Assembly: GCA_026989535.1 (NCBI GenBank)
Contig: JALSJD010000232.1
Location: 1-42,349 of the forward strand
Direction: 5' to 3'
Origin: Cyclobacteriaceae bacterium
Lineage (GTDB): Bacteria > Bacteroidota > Bacteroidia > Cytophagales > Cyclobacteriaceae
Length of the DNA stretch: 42,349 nt
How positions within the stretch are numbered: the stretch's first letter is position 1; each line of letters opens with the position of its first letter. Positions 17,623 to 26,541 of the stretch are shown here, in pieces. A program made the position numbers and the translations under genes. The notes beneath the pieces were generated by a model. The model saw nothing but the letters and a program-made list of their open reading frames with translations. It did not search any database and was not told the origin of the DNA.

Positions 17623-18078
17623 CTAATTCTTGGTGGCTTCAAACCCTTCATCAACTAATAAATTTGGCCCTTTAGCTGCCTCTACAGCCAATTCATCGCA
17701 TCGTTCGTTTTCAATATTGCCAGCATGGCCTTTAACCCATACAAAACTTAGTTTAAACTTTTTTTGAAGCTCCCAAAAACGTTTCCATAGATCTATATTT
17801 TTTTTACCCTTATAGCCTTTTTTTACCCAGCTACGCAGCCATCCTTTATTAATGGCATCTACTACATATTTAGAGTCGGAGTAAATAGTAATGGGGTGTT
17901 TGTTGGTATTTAACGCTTCTAAACCCGCAATTACCGCTAAAAGCTCCATCCGATTATTGGTGGTCATTCTAAAACCTTGGCTTAGCTCTTTACGATGTTT
18001 ACCAAATAGCAGCACTGCCCCATAGCCACCATTGCCAGGGTTACCTTTGGCCGCACCATCAGTGTACAAGGCTATCAT
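17623..18078 (-). CDS. rnhA: ribonuclease HI
   Basis: RNase HI cuts the RNA strand of RNA:DNA hybrids, removing primers and R-loops. The 151-residue protein carries the full catalytic set: Asp7 (YTDGAAKGNPG), Glu45 (NNRMEL), Asp68 (SDSKYV) and Asp128 (NERCDELA), with His118 in VKGHAG. The basic protrusion (RSWVKKGYKGKKN) for hybrid binding is present, as in the E. coli enzyme. The start overlaps the marC stop by four bases (ATGA), so the two genes are one operon. Confidence 0.97.
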   Translation of the reverse strand: MIALYTDGAAKGNPGNGGYGAVLLFGKHRKELSQGFRMTTNNRMELLAVIAGLEALNTNKHPITIYSDSKYVVDAINKGWLRSWVKKGYKGKKNIDLWKRFWELQKKFKLSFVWVKGHAGNIENERCDELAVEAAKGPNLLVDEGFEATKN

Positions 18079-18650
18079 ATAGTTTGTAAATTGGTTAAAA
18101 TTAGTTTAACCGCAATTGAAAGTAAAATAATTCCGAAAACGCGTCTTAAAATTCCAAAACCAGATGGGCCAATTTTCTTTTCTAACCAACCCGAAGTTTT
18201 AAGTACAATATATACAATAACTAAATTGATAACAATTCCTGCTATAATATTTTCGGTGGCAAACTCAACTCGTAAGGTTAATATGGTTGTTAATGTACCT
18301 GCTCCAGCAATTAGTGGAAAAGCAACAGGTACAATAGAGGCACCATCTATTTCATCAGGATTATACCTAAATAACTTTACACCCAATATCATTTCAATAG
18401 CAATGATAAACATAATAATACCACCAGCTATCGCAAATGATTCTATATTAAGCCCAAATAATTCTAAAATTGATTGGCCAAGAAAAAGGAATAGAACCAT
18501 TAAAACACCTGCTACAATGGTGGCTTTAGCAGCGTGTATTTTGCCTGCTTTTTTTCGCAAATCAATCACAACAGGTGCAGAACCAATAATATCAATTACT
18601 GAAAAAAGAATAAGGGTTACCGAAAGTATTTGTTTAAAATCGAACTGCAT
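18075..18650 (-). CDS. MarC family integral membrane protein
   Basis: This 191-residue protein has six predicted membrane segments. It shows the MarC/UPF0056 pattern: an N-terminal VIDIIGSAPVVIDL segment, a central IEMILGVKLF and VPVAFPLIAGAGTLTTIL. The family is widespread. The early link to multiple antibiotic resistance through the E. coli marC locus was not confirmed, so the transport role is unknown. It is the first gene of a pair with rnhA (4-base overlap). A candidate -7 box lies at 18667-18674 on the minus strand. Confidence 0.9.
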   Translation of the reverse strand: MQFDFKQILSVTLILFSVIDIIGSAPVVIDLRKKAGKIHAAKATIVAGVLMVLFLFLGQSILELFGLNIESFAIAGGIIMFIIAIEMILGVKLFRYNPDEIDGASIVPVAFPLIAGAGTLTTILTLRVEFATENIIAGIVINLVIVYIVLKTSGWLEKKIGPSGFGILRRVFGIILLSIAVKLILTNLQTI

Positions 18651-18666
18651 CGCTACTATTTTTTTG

Positions 18667-18674
18667 CAAAACTA
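18667..18674 (-). promoter_or_regulatory. candidate -7 box of marC-rnhA
   Basis: TAGTTTTG on the minus strand matches TAnnTTTG, 16 bases before the marC ATG. No -33 TTG is visible, so support is weak. Confidence 0.25.
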
Positions 18675-18683
18675 ACAATATAT

Positions 18684-18748
18684 AAATGTGAAAGACGAAA
18701 TTTGAAATGAGAAAACAAGATTAACCTCAATTTTTACATTTCACATTT
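18684..18748. repeat. inverted repeat overlapping the aroQ 3' end
   Basis: AAATGTGAAA (18684-18693) pairs with TTTCACATTT (18739-18748), and a second TTTGAAATG word lies between them. The right arm encodes the last residues of AroQ. It could terminate aroQ transcription or be a repeat that invaded the gene end. Confidence 0.35.
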
Positions 18749-19156
18749 CAAATACTCAACGCCCAGTTCATAACCTTTAAGCCCTAAACCCGAAATTACA
18801 CCTACACATTTACCTGTTAAGTAGCTATGGTGTCTGTATTCTTCGCGGGCATAAATATTAGAAATATGTATTTCAACTACTGGGGTTTTAATGGCCGAAA
18901 TGGCATCGCCTAAACCAATAGAAGTATGTGTAAAAGCCGCAGCATTTAGTAAAACTCCATCGCTTTCTACCCCCATTTTTTGAACTTCGCTTATTAGTTC
19001 GCCCTCTATATTAGATTGAAAATAGCTAAACTTAATAGCAGGGTACTTGTGTTGCAGCTCCTTAAAATACTCCTCAAATGTTTGTGAGCCATACACCTCA
19101 GGCTCTCTTGTGCCTAACAAATTAAGATTTGGTCCGTTTATGATAGCGATATGCAT
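18734..19156 (-). CDS. aroQ: type II 3-dehydroquinate dehydratase
   Basis: AroQ dehydrates 3-dehydroquinate to 3-dehydroshikimate in aromatic amino acid synthesis. The 140-residue protein is the normal size for the dodecameric type II enzyme. It has NGPNLNLLGTREPEVYG at the N-terminus with the active-site Tyr and Arg, LLNAAAFTHTS in the middle and VVEIHISNIYAREEYRHHS with the catalytic His. It is divergent from xerD, an arrangement common in Bacteroidota, and the space between them is filled by a 23-bp inverted repeat. The C-terminal residues (YLKCEM) are encoded by repeat-like DNA. Confidence 0.96.
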   Translation of the reverse strand: MHIAIINGPNLNLLGTREPEVYGSQTFEEYFKELQHKYPAIKFSYFQSNIEGELISEVQKMGVESDGVLLNAAAFTHTSIGLGDAISAIKTPVVEIHISNIYAREEYRHHSYLTGKCVGVISGLGLKGYELGVEYLKCEM

Positions 19157-19166
19157 TTTTCAGATA

Positions 19167-19230
19167 GTTTATTCGTTTATTTGTTGAGACCGCTTGTTTT
19201 TTATTTATCTCAACAAATAAACGAATAAAC
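19167..19230. repeat. perfect 23-bp inverted repeat between aroQ and xerD
   Basis: Arms at 19167-19189 and 19208-19230 are exact reverse complements, separated by 18 bases. Within the arms the words TTTATTCG and TTTATTTG recur. It starts 11 bases upstream of the aroQ ATG and ends 33 bases before xerD. It could be a dispersed palindrome or a regulatory hairpin in the divergent promoter region. Confidence 0.85.
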
Positions 19231-19262
19231 AAGTAAACAAAGAAGCAGAGCAACCTCCTAAA

Positions 19263-20162
19263 ATGACTTGGGATTTATTAATTACACAATTTAAGCATTA
19301 TTTAAAATTAGAGCGTGCTTTGGCAGAAAATTCTATTGAAGCCTATGTGTGCGACATTAGAAAATTACAGCAATTTGCCGAACAAGGAGAAACTGCCATC
19401 CTGCCCAGTGATATTACGCAGGAAAACATAACTGATTTTATTCAATTAATAAGTGAACTAGGGATGTCTGCTTTTAGCCAAGCAAGAATTATTAGTGGCA
19501 TTAAGGCGTTTTATAAATACTTGCTTTTTGAAGGAGACATAAAAATAGATCCCACTCAATTGATTGAAGCCCCTCGGCTTGGGCGGAAACTGCCCGATAC
19601 CTTAGACTTGCACGAAATTGATAAGCTATTACAAGCCATTGATCATTCCAAGCCCGAGGGTGCTCGCAATAGAGCTATCCTCGAAACATTGTATAGCTGT
19701 GGTTTACGGGTATCAGAACTTATCAGCCTTAGAATTAGTAATTTATATACCGAAGCAGGCTATATACGTGTAATTGGCAAAGGTGACAAGGAGCGGCTGG
19801 TGCCTATTGGAAAAGAAGCCATTAAGTATATTGATATTTACCAAAATGAAAGCAGGGTACAGATTAACATTAAGCCCGGCAACGAAGATTTTTTGTTTTT
19901 AAATCGTAGAGGAGCAATGCTGAGTAGGGTGATGATTTTTACTATTATTAAGAATTTAGCAAGAGTGGCAGGCATCAACAAAAATATTAGCCCACATACG
20001 TTTCGGCATTCTTTTGCTACTCATTTAATCGAAGGGGGGGCAGATCTTAGGGCTGTGCAAGAAATGCTGGGACACGAATCCATTACCACCACCGAAATTT
20101 ACACCCACCTCGATCGTGCGTATTTGCAGCAGATAATCCAAGATTTTCACCCAAGAAGTTAA
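19263..20162 (+). CDS. xerD: site-specific tyrosine recombinase XerD
   Basis: XerD works with a partner recombinase at the dif site to resolve chromosome dimers, activated by FtsK, which is encoded 1.5 kb downstream. The 299-residue protein has the N-terminal SAM-like core-binding domain (1-95) and the catalytic domain with Arg149 (CGLRVSEL), Lys173 (GKGDKER), His245 and Arg248 (HTFRHSFATHL), His271 (LGHESITTT) and nucleophile Tyr280. All six catalytic residues are present. The size and lack of insertion distinguish it from integrases of mobile elements. The assignment as XerD rather than XerC rests on similarity pattern and the aroQ neighbourhood. Confidence 0.94.
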   Translation: MTWDLLITQFKHYLKLERALAENSIEAYVCDIRKLQQFAEQGETAILPSDITQENITDFIQLISELGMSAFSQARIISGIKAFYKYLLFEGDIKIDPTQLIEAPRLGRKLPDTLDLHEIDKLLQAIDHSKPEGARNRAILETLYSCGLRVSELISLRISNLYTEAGYIRVIGKGDKERLVPIGKEAIKYIDIYQNESRVQINIKPGNEDFLFLNRRGAMLSRVMIFTIIKNLARVAGINKNISPHTFRHSFATHLIEGGADLRAVQEMLGHESITTTEIYTHLDRAYLQQIIQDFHPRS

Positions 20163-20355
20163 CGGGTATTATTTAGAGAGATTTAAAAAAATGGTAACTC
20201 CTCAGGTAACTAAAATAATGCCACCAAGACCCTAAGTCTCAAAGTAACACTAAAAAAAATCTCAATAAATAGCGTTAATAATGGTTTCTTTTCTCGCCCT
20301 CTTTGTATAATTCTTTGCGACCTTTGCAGGAGAATTACTTATCAATTACCTCAAC

Positions 20356-21387
20356 GTGTACAAGCTTCTAATCCGCCCTTTCTTTTTTCTTTTTAGCGCA
20401 GAAAAAGCACATAATTTATCTATGTTATTGCTCCGTATCTCGGTAGTGATTCCTGGCGCCAAATTTATGTACAAACTAATGTATAAACGTACTGGTATTA
20501 CGCTTAAAAAAGAAGTGATGGGTCTAACCTTTGAAAACCCTGTGGGCTTAGCCGCAGGCTTTGATAAAGAGGCAAAGTATGTGGATGAACTCAGCCATCT
20601 TGGATTTGGATTTATCGAAATTGGTACGCTCACACCCAACGCACAAGCAGGCAACCCGCAACCAAGGCTATTTAGGTTAAAAGAGGATAAGGCACTTTTA
20701 AATCGTATGGGATTTAATAATGGGGGAGTGCAAAATGCAGTACAAAGATTAAGAGCTAGAAAAACAAACCTGATTATTGGTGGAAACATTGGTAAAAATA
20801 AGGTTACTCCTAATGAAGATGCCGCACACGATTATCTTCATGCGTTCGAAGCACTCTTTAATGTAGTCGATTATTTTGTAGTTAATGTTAGTTCACCTAA
20901 CACCCCCAATTTAAGAGCTTTGCAAGATAAGAAACCACTAACCAATCTTTTAGAAAGCTTACAATCGGCTAATGGTTTAAAAAAGAAACCCAAGCCTATT
21001 TTATTAAAAATAGCCCCGGATTTATCCGAAGCCCAAATTGATGACATTGTTGAAATTGTAAAATCAACCAAATTAGCAGGCGTAGTAGCAACTAATACCA
21101 CCATTAGTCGCAATGAGCTTGCCAATACCAAAGAAGAAGCTGTAAAACTAGGGAATGGAGGCATTAGCGGAGCTCCTTTAACAAAGCAGGCTACACAAAT
21201 TATTAGGTTATTAAGGGCAAAACTTGGGCCTGATATAGTTATTATTGGTGCAGGGGGCATTATGACCCCGCAAGATGCAATGGATAAACTAGCCGCTGGC
21301 GCAGATTTAATTCAAGTATTTACAGGCTTTATTTATAATGGACCTTCTTTTATTAAACAAATCAATCAGGAGTTGTTAAAATCATAA
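20356..21387 (+). CDS. pyrD: dihydroorotate dehydrogenase (quinone), class 2
   Basis: PyrD oxidises dihydroorotate to orotate in pyrimidine synthesis, passing electrons to menaquinone. The 343-residue protein has the N-terminal membrane-associating helices of class 2 enzymes (KLLIRPFFFLFSAEKAHNLS). LAAGFDKEAK binds FMN and IEIGTLTPNAQAGNPQPRLFRL follows. The catalytic serine is in VNVSSPNTPNLR, as expected for class 2, where class 1 has Cys. GAGGIMTPQDAMDKLAAGADLIQVFTG carries the phosphate-binding loop near the end. The GTG at 20356 is the only start that keeps the helices whole. Confidence 0.96.
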   Translation: MYKLLIRPFFFLFSAEKAHNLSMLLLRISVVIPGAKFMYKLMYKRTGITLKKEVMGLTFENPVGLAAGFDKEAKYVDELSHLGFGFIEIGTLTPNAQAGNPQPRLFRLKEDKALLNRMGFNNGGVQNAVQRLRARKTNLIIGGNIGKNKVTPNEDAAHDYLHAFEALFNVVDYFVVNVSSPNTPNLRALQDKKPLTNLLESLQSANGLKKKPKPILLKIAPDLSEAQIDDIVEIVKSTKLAGVVATNTTISRNELANTKEEAVKLGNGGISGAPLTKQATQIIRLLRAKLGPDIVIIGAGGIMTPQDAMDKLAAGADLIQVFTGFIYNGPSFIKQINQELLKS

Positions 21388-21434
21388 TGACGGAGTAATT
21401 TCTTTGGCTTAGTATGTATAAACCACTTTATTTG

Positions 21435-21630
21435 TAGTTAGTGTCTGTCCATAAAGTCAAGCCTGAGCTATAAACTCGGTGTCTGGTTCAAAAAGTTCGC
21501 TATCAAGGCTTGCGAAGCCCAAAAAAGCGGTTCCGATAGCTATCGGAATTACAGGGGTAATCAGGCGTAGCCGAGTATTTTTTTAACAAGCATAACGAAG
21601 GTAGCGGACTTTATGGACAGACACTAGTTA
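21435..21630. mobile_element. 184-bp MITE with 18-bp terminal inverted repeats and 6-bp target duplication
   Basis: The element (21441-21624) begins GTGTCTGTCCATAAAGTC and ends with its exact reverse complement. It is flanked on both sides by TAGTTA (21435-21440 and 21625-21630), read as the target-site duplication. It has no ORF of useful length, so it must have been moved by a transposase elsewhere. Inside is a perfect 18-bp palindrome, TTCCGATAG-CTATCGGAA (21531-21548). It sits between pyrD and ftsK and disrupts neither. The parent IS family is not assigned. Confidence 0.85.
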
Positions 21631-21670
21631 AGCTCAAAAACTTTAACTAATATATTTCCAATTAAGCTAC

Positions 21671-24127
21671 ATGGCTCAAAATACGTATAAGTCTAAAAAT
21701 TTTAAAAATAAACCGAAAGGTGAAAAAAAGGCAGGTTTTAAATTTAATTTTAAATTTTTGCAAGATCGCAGGCTACAGCTAACTGCGGGTTTTTTCCTTT
21801 TGGCTTTTTCCTTGTTTTTGCTAGTGTCCTTTATTTCGTACCTTTTTACGGGCACGTCCGATCAAAGTGTAATTGATGCTGTGCAAGAATTGGGTGTATT
21901 GCAATCAGGTTTAGAAGTAGAAAACTGGATGAAACTGTATGGCGCTCTCAGTGCACATTATTTTATTTTTGAGTGGTTTGGCTTAGCCTCCTTTCTGTTA
22001 CCGTTTCTTTTCTTTTTATATGGTTACCGCATAGTTTTTTACCGTAGCCTGGTAAGCCTTTCGTCTGCTACCATATTTGTATTCTTTTTTCTTATTTGGA
22101 TTAGCCTTTTTCTAGGCGATGTTGTTTTACGAAACAATGATGTAACAGTTTTAAATTTTTTAAGTGGAGGCATTGGCTATAACCTTGCCGTAATTGTTAA
22201 TAGCCTTATAGGGTGGGGTAGCTTATTGCTCTTGCTCTTTTCGTTGGTTGTATTCGGTATGTTCTTCTTTAATATTACTTCCATTATAGGGTTTAAATCT
22301 AAAGTAAAAGAAAAAGTACAGGAGGCCGAAAGCTCTATTGATGAAGGCATTGAAGGCATTAAAAAAGAAGGTTTTGAGGTAGATGCACACGTGCAATTTG
22401 ATGGAACTGATGATGAATTATTGCCAGATGACTTAACCTCTTCGGATGAGTTGCTTGATGCCGAACCTATTGAGGAACCCATTCCTTCAATTAAGGAGCC
22501 TCCAGCCATTGAGTTAGAAGTTCAATCTCCTGACTCAACTACTACGGAAACTGAAAATGCCGAGCCAGAGTTTGTAGTAAAAGAAGAGGTAAAAGAAGAA
22601 AAAGCAGACGAAGTTGAAAATTATGACCCAACCTTAGATTTAGGAACATATCAATATCCGACACTAGATTTATTGAACGATTATGGCAATGCTAGGGTAA
22701 AAGTAAGCTCAGATGAGCTCCAGCAGAATAAAGATAAAATTGTTACCACCCTTACCAATTTTAATATTGGTATTACGAGCATTAGAGCTACCATTGGCCC
22801 AACAGTTACCCTGTACGAAATTGTACCAGATGCAGGCATTAAAATCTCTAAAATTAAGAATTTAGAAGATGATATTGCCTTAAGTTTATCAGCTTTGGGT
22901 ATCCGAATTATAGCTCCCATTCCTGGCAAAGGCACTATTGGTATTGAAGTGCCTAACAAAAACCGTGAAATGGTAGATATTAAGGGTGTGCTTGGTACCG
23001 AAAAATTTATGAAGAGTGATGCCGAATTACCCGTAGTACTGGGTAAAACTATCTCTAATGAGGTGTTTATGGTAGATTTGGCTAAAATGCCTCATATTTT
23101 AATGGCAGGTGCCACAGGGCAGGGCAAATCGGTTGGCTTAAATGTACTGCTTACCTCGCTCATTTATAAAAAACATCCTTCTCAACTTAAACTCGTTTTG
23201 GTCGATCCTAAAAAAGTGGAACTTAGCTTATTTAATAAGCTCGAAAGGCATTTTTTAGCCAAATTGCCCGATAAAGAGGATGCTATTATTACTGATACCA
23301 AGCAGGTGATTCATACCTTAAATTCGCTTACCATAGAAATGGATGCCCGTTATGATTTACTAAAAGAGGCAGGTACTCGAAATATAAAAGAGTATAACGT
23401 TAAATTTATTAAACGCAGGCTTAACCCTGAAAAGGGGCATCGATTTTTACCTTATATTGTATTGGTAATAGACGAACTGGCAGATTTAATGATGACGGCC
23501 GGCAAGGAAGTGGAAACCCCAATTGCACGACTGGCTCAATTAGCCAGGGCCATTGGCATTCACCTGGTGGTAGCTACTCAAAGGCCTTCAGTAAATGTAA
23601 TTACAGGTACAATAAAGGCTAACTTTCCGGCTCGCTTAAGTTTTAGGGTTACTTCTAAAATTGATTCTCGCACCATTTTAGATGCAGGTGGAGCTGACCA
23701 ATTGGTGGGCATGGGCGATATGCTTTTTTCGCAAGGCTCTGATACCATTCGATTACAATGTGCCTTTGTTGATACACCCGAAGTGGAGAGCATTTGCGAT
23801 TTTATTGGAGAGCAAAGAGGATACGAGTCAGCTTATTTGCTGCCAGAGTTTGTGGGAGAGGAGGCTGGAGATAGCCTGGAGGTTAATTTAAATGATAGGG
23901 ATGCGTTGTTTGATGATGCAGCTAGGGTTATTGTAATGCACCAGCAAGGCAGTACCAGTTTAGTACAACGTAAGCTCAAATTGGGATATAATCGTGCGGG
24001 CAGATTAATTGATCAATTAGAAGCAGCAGGTATTGTGGGACCTTTTGAAGGAAGCAAGGCAAGGTCTGTATTAATTCCAGATGAATACAGTTTGGAACAG
24101 TTATTGAATGAGCTTAATGAAAAATAG
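21671..24127 (+). CDS. ftsK: DNA translocase FtsK
   Basis: FtsK pumps chromosome ends through the closing septum and activates Xer recombination. The 818-residue protein has four membrane segments at the N-terminus (about 38-60, 96-118, 132-150 and 172-200). An acidic linker follows (about 215-320, rich in Glu and Asp), then the alpha domain (about 335-450) and the RecA-like motor with Walker A G480-ATGQGKS487 and Walker B VLVIDELADLM. The C-terminal winged-helix gamma domain (about 750-818) reads polar KOPS-type sequences. The linker is shorter than in E. coli, as in most Bacteroidota. lolA follows after about 60 bases. Confidence 0.96.
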   Translation: MAQNTYKSKNFKNKPKGEKKAGFKFNFKFLQDRRLQLTAGFFLLAFSLFLLVSFISYLFTGTSDQSVIDAVQELGVLQSGLEVENWMKLYGALSAHYFIFEWFGLASFLLPFLFFLYGYRIVFYRSLVSLSSATIFVFFFLIWISLFLGDVVLRNNDVTVLNFLSGGIGYNLAVIVNSLIGWGSLLLLLFSLVVFGMFFFNITSIIGFKSKVKEKVQEAESSIDEGIEGIKKEGFEVDAHVQFDGTDDELLPDDLTSSDELLDAEPIEEPIPSIKEPPAIELEVQSPDSTTTETENAEPEFVVKEEVKEEKADEVENYDPTLDLGTYQYPTLDLLNDYGNARVKVSSDELQQNKDKIVTTLTNFNIGITSIRATIGPTVTLYEIVPDAGIKISKIKNLEDDIALSLSALGIRIIAPIPGKGTIGIEVPNKNREMVDIKGVLGTEKFMKSDAELPVVLGKTISNEVFMVDLAKMPHILMAGATGQGKSVGLNVLLTSLIYKKHPSQLKLVLVDPKKVELSLFNKLERHFLAKLPDKEDAIITDTKQVIHTLNSLTIEMDARYDLLKEAGTRNIKEYNVKFIKRRLNPEKGHRFLPYIVLVIDELADLMMTAGKEVETPIARLAQLARAIGIHLVVATQRPSVNVITGTIKANFPARLSFRVTSKIDSRTILDAGGADQLVGMGDMLFSQGSDTIRLQCAFVDTPEVESICDFIGEQRGYESAYLLPEFVGEEAGDSLEVNLNDRDALFDDAARVIVMHQQGSTSLVQRKLKLGYNRAGRLIDQLEAAGIVGPFEGSKARSVLIPDEYSLEQLLNELNEK

Positions 24128-24148
24128 ATTTTTAATCAATCACATGTG

Positions 24149-24156
24149 TATTTTTG
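24149..24156 (+). promoter_or_regulatory. candidate -7 box upstream of lolA, inside an inverted repeat
   Basis: TATTTTTG matches TAnnTTTG, 32 bases before the lolA ATG. It lies between the arms AATCACA and TGTGATT, which could be an operator or part of an ftsK terminator. No good -33 box was found. Confidence 0.3.
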
Positions 24157-24188
24157 TGTGATTTACGAATAAGGTAAAATTTAATATT

Positions 24189-24824
24189 ATGACAAAGAAA
24201 ATGATTGTTGGAGCTGTAATTATGTGTATGGCATCTATGGCTTCAGCACAAAATGCAAAATCAATATTAGACGCAATGAGTGCTAAATACAAAGCCATTC
24301 ATTCGTTTACTTCTAACATTGATTATACTATGATAAACAAGGCCGATGGAATAAACGATACCTTTAAAGGAAGTATTGCAGTAAAAAATGATATGTACAG
24401 CTTAAAAATGGGTGGGCAACAAGTGATTAATAATGGGGTAACAGTTTGGACTTATTTACCAGATGATAATGAGGTAAACATTGATAATCATAGTGCTGAG
24501 GCTGGAGACATAACACCTTCCAGCATTTATACTATCTACAAAAAAGGATTTACCTATATTTTATTAGCTCCTGTTACGATTAGTGGCAAAAAATACGATG
24601 TAATTGATTTAATTTCTACCAATAAAGAAGCTCAATTTTACAAAATCAGATTGCAAATTGCCCAAAGCGACAAAATGTTGGGCAAGTTTATTATGTACGA
24701 TAACGAAGGAAGTGAGTTTTCTTATACCATTTCTAATTTTAACTCAAAAGTTAACTTAAAAGATTCCGATTTTGTATTTAATGAAGCCGCTCATAAAGGA
24801 GTGGAAGTAATTGATTTAAGATAA
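24189..24824 (+). CDS. lolA: LolA-like outer membrane lipoprotein carrier protein
   Basis: LolA collects lipoproteins from the inner membrane LolCDE complex and carries them through the periplasm. The 211-residue protein has a signal peptide ending MASMASAQ and then the LolA fold. The pattern SILDAMSAKYKAIHSFTSNIDY, KGSIAVKNDMYSLKM, GVTVWTYLPDDNEVNI and DFVFNEAAHKGVEVIDLR is typical of the Bacteroidota members. It lies directly after ftsK, a common order in the phylum and also seen in proteobacteria. A strong intrinsic terminator follows 25 bases after the stop. Since Bacteroidota lack a clear LolB, release at the outer membrane must differ. Confidence 0.9.
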   Translation: MTKKMIVGAVIMCMASMASAQNAKSILDAMSAKYKAIHSFTSNIDYTMINKADGINDTFKGSIAVKNDMYSLKMGGQQVINNGVTVWTYLPDDNEVNIDNHSAEAGDITPSSIYTIYKKGFTYILLAPVTISGKKYDVIDLISTNKEAQFYKIRLQIAQSDKMLGKFIMYDNEGSEFSYTISNFNSKVNLKDSDFVFNEAAHKGVEVIDLR

Positions 24825-24848
24825 TTGTTAATTTTAGAGTAATTTTAA

Positions 24849-24871
24849 AGCCACTAAAAGTGGCTTTTTTT
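24849..24871 (+). terminator. intrinsic terminator after lolA
   Basis: AGCCACT-AAA-AGTGGCT forms a 7-bp stem with a three-base loop (9 bp if the flanking A/T pairs are counted), followed by a run of T. It begins 25 bases after the lolA stop. Confidence 0.85.
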
Positions 24872-24918
24872 GTACACAACTGGCTAATAAAAGTCTTAGT
24901 GTTTATATTAATAATTAA

Positions 24919-26541
24919 ATGACTAACAATTCCACAAAACAAATTTTACTTCCTATTTGGCTGGGGTTGGCCATAGGTGCAGGAGTTATTATTGGGGCTC
25001 AATTTGTAGATAAGCCTATTAAAACCAAAAAGACCGGAACCGCCATTGAAAAAATGAAGGAGGTGTTGCTAAGCATCGATAATAATTATGTAGATAGCAT
25101 TAGCGTTGATTTTTTAGTGGAAGAAGGAATTAAAGGGATGTTAAAGGAACTTGACCCACATACATCCTACATTCCAAGTAAGGAAACTAATAGAGCCAAT
25201 GCTAGCCTAAGAGGTAGTTACGATGGCATTGGGATAGAGTTTGATGTAATTCAAGATACCATTATAGTAGTATTGCCCATTAAAGAAGGGCCATCTCAAA
25301 AGGCAGGAATAGAAATTGGAGATCGAATTATTTCGGTAAACGAGGAGTCGGTTATTGGAATAAATATTGATTCTAGGGGTGTTACTACGAGGCTACTTGG
25401 TGCTAAAGGGAGTGTGGTTAATCTCGTTATTTACAGACCAGGTTCTAATACTGAAATACCGTTTAAAATAAAAAGAGGAAGCATTTATCAGCCTACGGTA
25501 GATGCTTTTTATATGATTGATGAGCAAACAGGCTATATTAAATTACGAAGTTTTGGATCATTGAGTGCAACTGAAATTTCGGAGGCCATTGACGAATTAA
25601 AATCAAATGGGATGGAGCAGTTGGTATTTGATTTGCAGAGTAATTCAGGTGGGTATTTAAGGGCTGCAGAAAAAATATCAGACGAGTTTATAAAGGAGAA
25701 CGCAGTTATTGTAAGCCAAAAAGGAAAAACCAGCAAGTATGACGATGAGTTTAGAGCCACTGCAAAGGGGAGTTTCGAAAATCAGCCGGTAATAGTGCTG
25801 ATAGATGAGTATAGTGCCTCTGCCTCTGAAATTGTGGCCGGAGCATTGCAAGATAATGACAGGGCACTTATTGTAGGCAGGCGCTCTTTTGGGAAAGGCT
25901 TAGTGCAGTTGCCTATTTCGTTAACCGATGGCTCAGAACTTCGGTTAACCATTGCTCGTTACTACACGCCTTCGGGTAGGAGTATTCAAAAATCGTATAA
26001 AAATGGCAATAAAGAATATGCCCACGACCTTAGTGCCAGGTACACTAATGGTGAGTTTTATTCAGCGGATAGTATCCATATTATTGACTCCTTAGCCTAC
26101 AAAACAGTAGGAGGAAGAACCGTATATGGTGGTGGAGGCATTATGCCCGATATATTTGTGCCTTTAGATACCTCAGCCACCGGAAGTTTATATGCTAACC
26201 TCCTAAATGCGGGAGCCTTACGATCGGTTGTACTTGATTATGTAATTAAGCACAAAGAACAATTATATGCAATAACACTGGAAGAATTTACGGGAAAAGA
26301 CCTGGATATTTTTAACATGAAGGCTTCACTCCTTAAAGTAGCATCGGCAATGTCAATTATAATTTCTGAGGAGGACTATAATGCCTCAAGCCAATTGATT
26401 AGCGGTTATTGCAAAGCGGAAATAGCAAGATTAATTTGGGGAGGAAACGCCTATTATAAAATTATGAACCCCATTACCAATCAAGCTTTTAATAAGTCGC
26501 TAACTTTATTTAATCAAGCTGCGGCTCTTACTTTACATTAA
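24919..26541 (+). CDS. S41 family C-terminal processing peptidase
   Basis: This 540-residue carboxy-terminal processing protease is anchored by one N-terminal membrane segment (about 11-28). The mature part faces the periplasm. DPHTSYIP (79-86) leads into a PDZ domain (about 100-185), which recognises substrate C-termini. The catalytic core has FDLQSNSGGYL, the nucleophile Ser301 in SASASEIVAGAL and the general base Lys326 in SFGKGLVQ. The last 130 residues are a helical tail common in Bacteroidota members. These enzymes trim or degrade envelope proteins. It has its own transcription unit after the lolA terminator. Confidence 0.94.
   Translation: MTNNSTKQILLPIWLGLAIGAGVIIGAQFVDKPIKTKKTGTAIEKMKEVLLSIDNNYVDSISVDFLVEEGIKGMLKELDPHTSYIPSKETNRANASLRGSYDGIGIEFDVIQDTIIVVLPIKEGPSQKAGIEIGDRIISVNEESVIGINIDSRGVTTRLLGAKGSVVNLVIYRPGSNTEIPFKIKRGSIYQPTVDAFYMIDEQTGYIKLRSFGSLSATEISEAIDELKSNGMEQLVFDLQSNSGGYLRAAEKISDEFIKENAVIVSQKGKTSKYDDEFRATAKGSFENQPVIVLIDEYSASASEIVAGALQDNDRALIVGRRSFGKGLVQLPISLTDGSELRLTIARYYTPSGRSIQKSYKNGNKEYAHDLSARYTNGEFYSADSIHIIDSLAYKTVGGRTVYGGGGIMPDIFVPLDTSATGSLYANLLNAGALRSVVLDYVIKHKEQLYAITLEEFTGKDLDIFNMKASLLKVASAMSIIISEEDYNASSQLISGYCKAEIARLIWGGNAYYKIMNPITNQAFNKSLTLFNQAAALTLH

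Noticed and set aside
20210-20335. Possible dispersed inverted repeat before pyrD (CCACCAAGACC ... GGTCGCAAAG-like words)
   Set aside because: The two halves match only partly and no clear ends can be drawn; kept as a possible decayed repeat only.
19263-24127. Possible dif site near xerD and ftsK
   Set aside because: I looked for two 11-bp half-sites around a 6-bp centre in the intergenic DNA and found none convincing.
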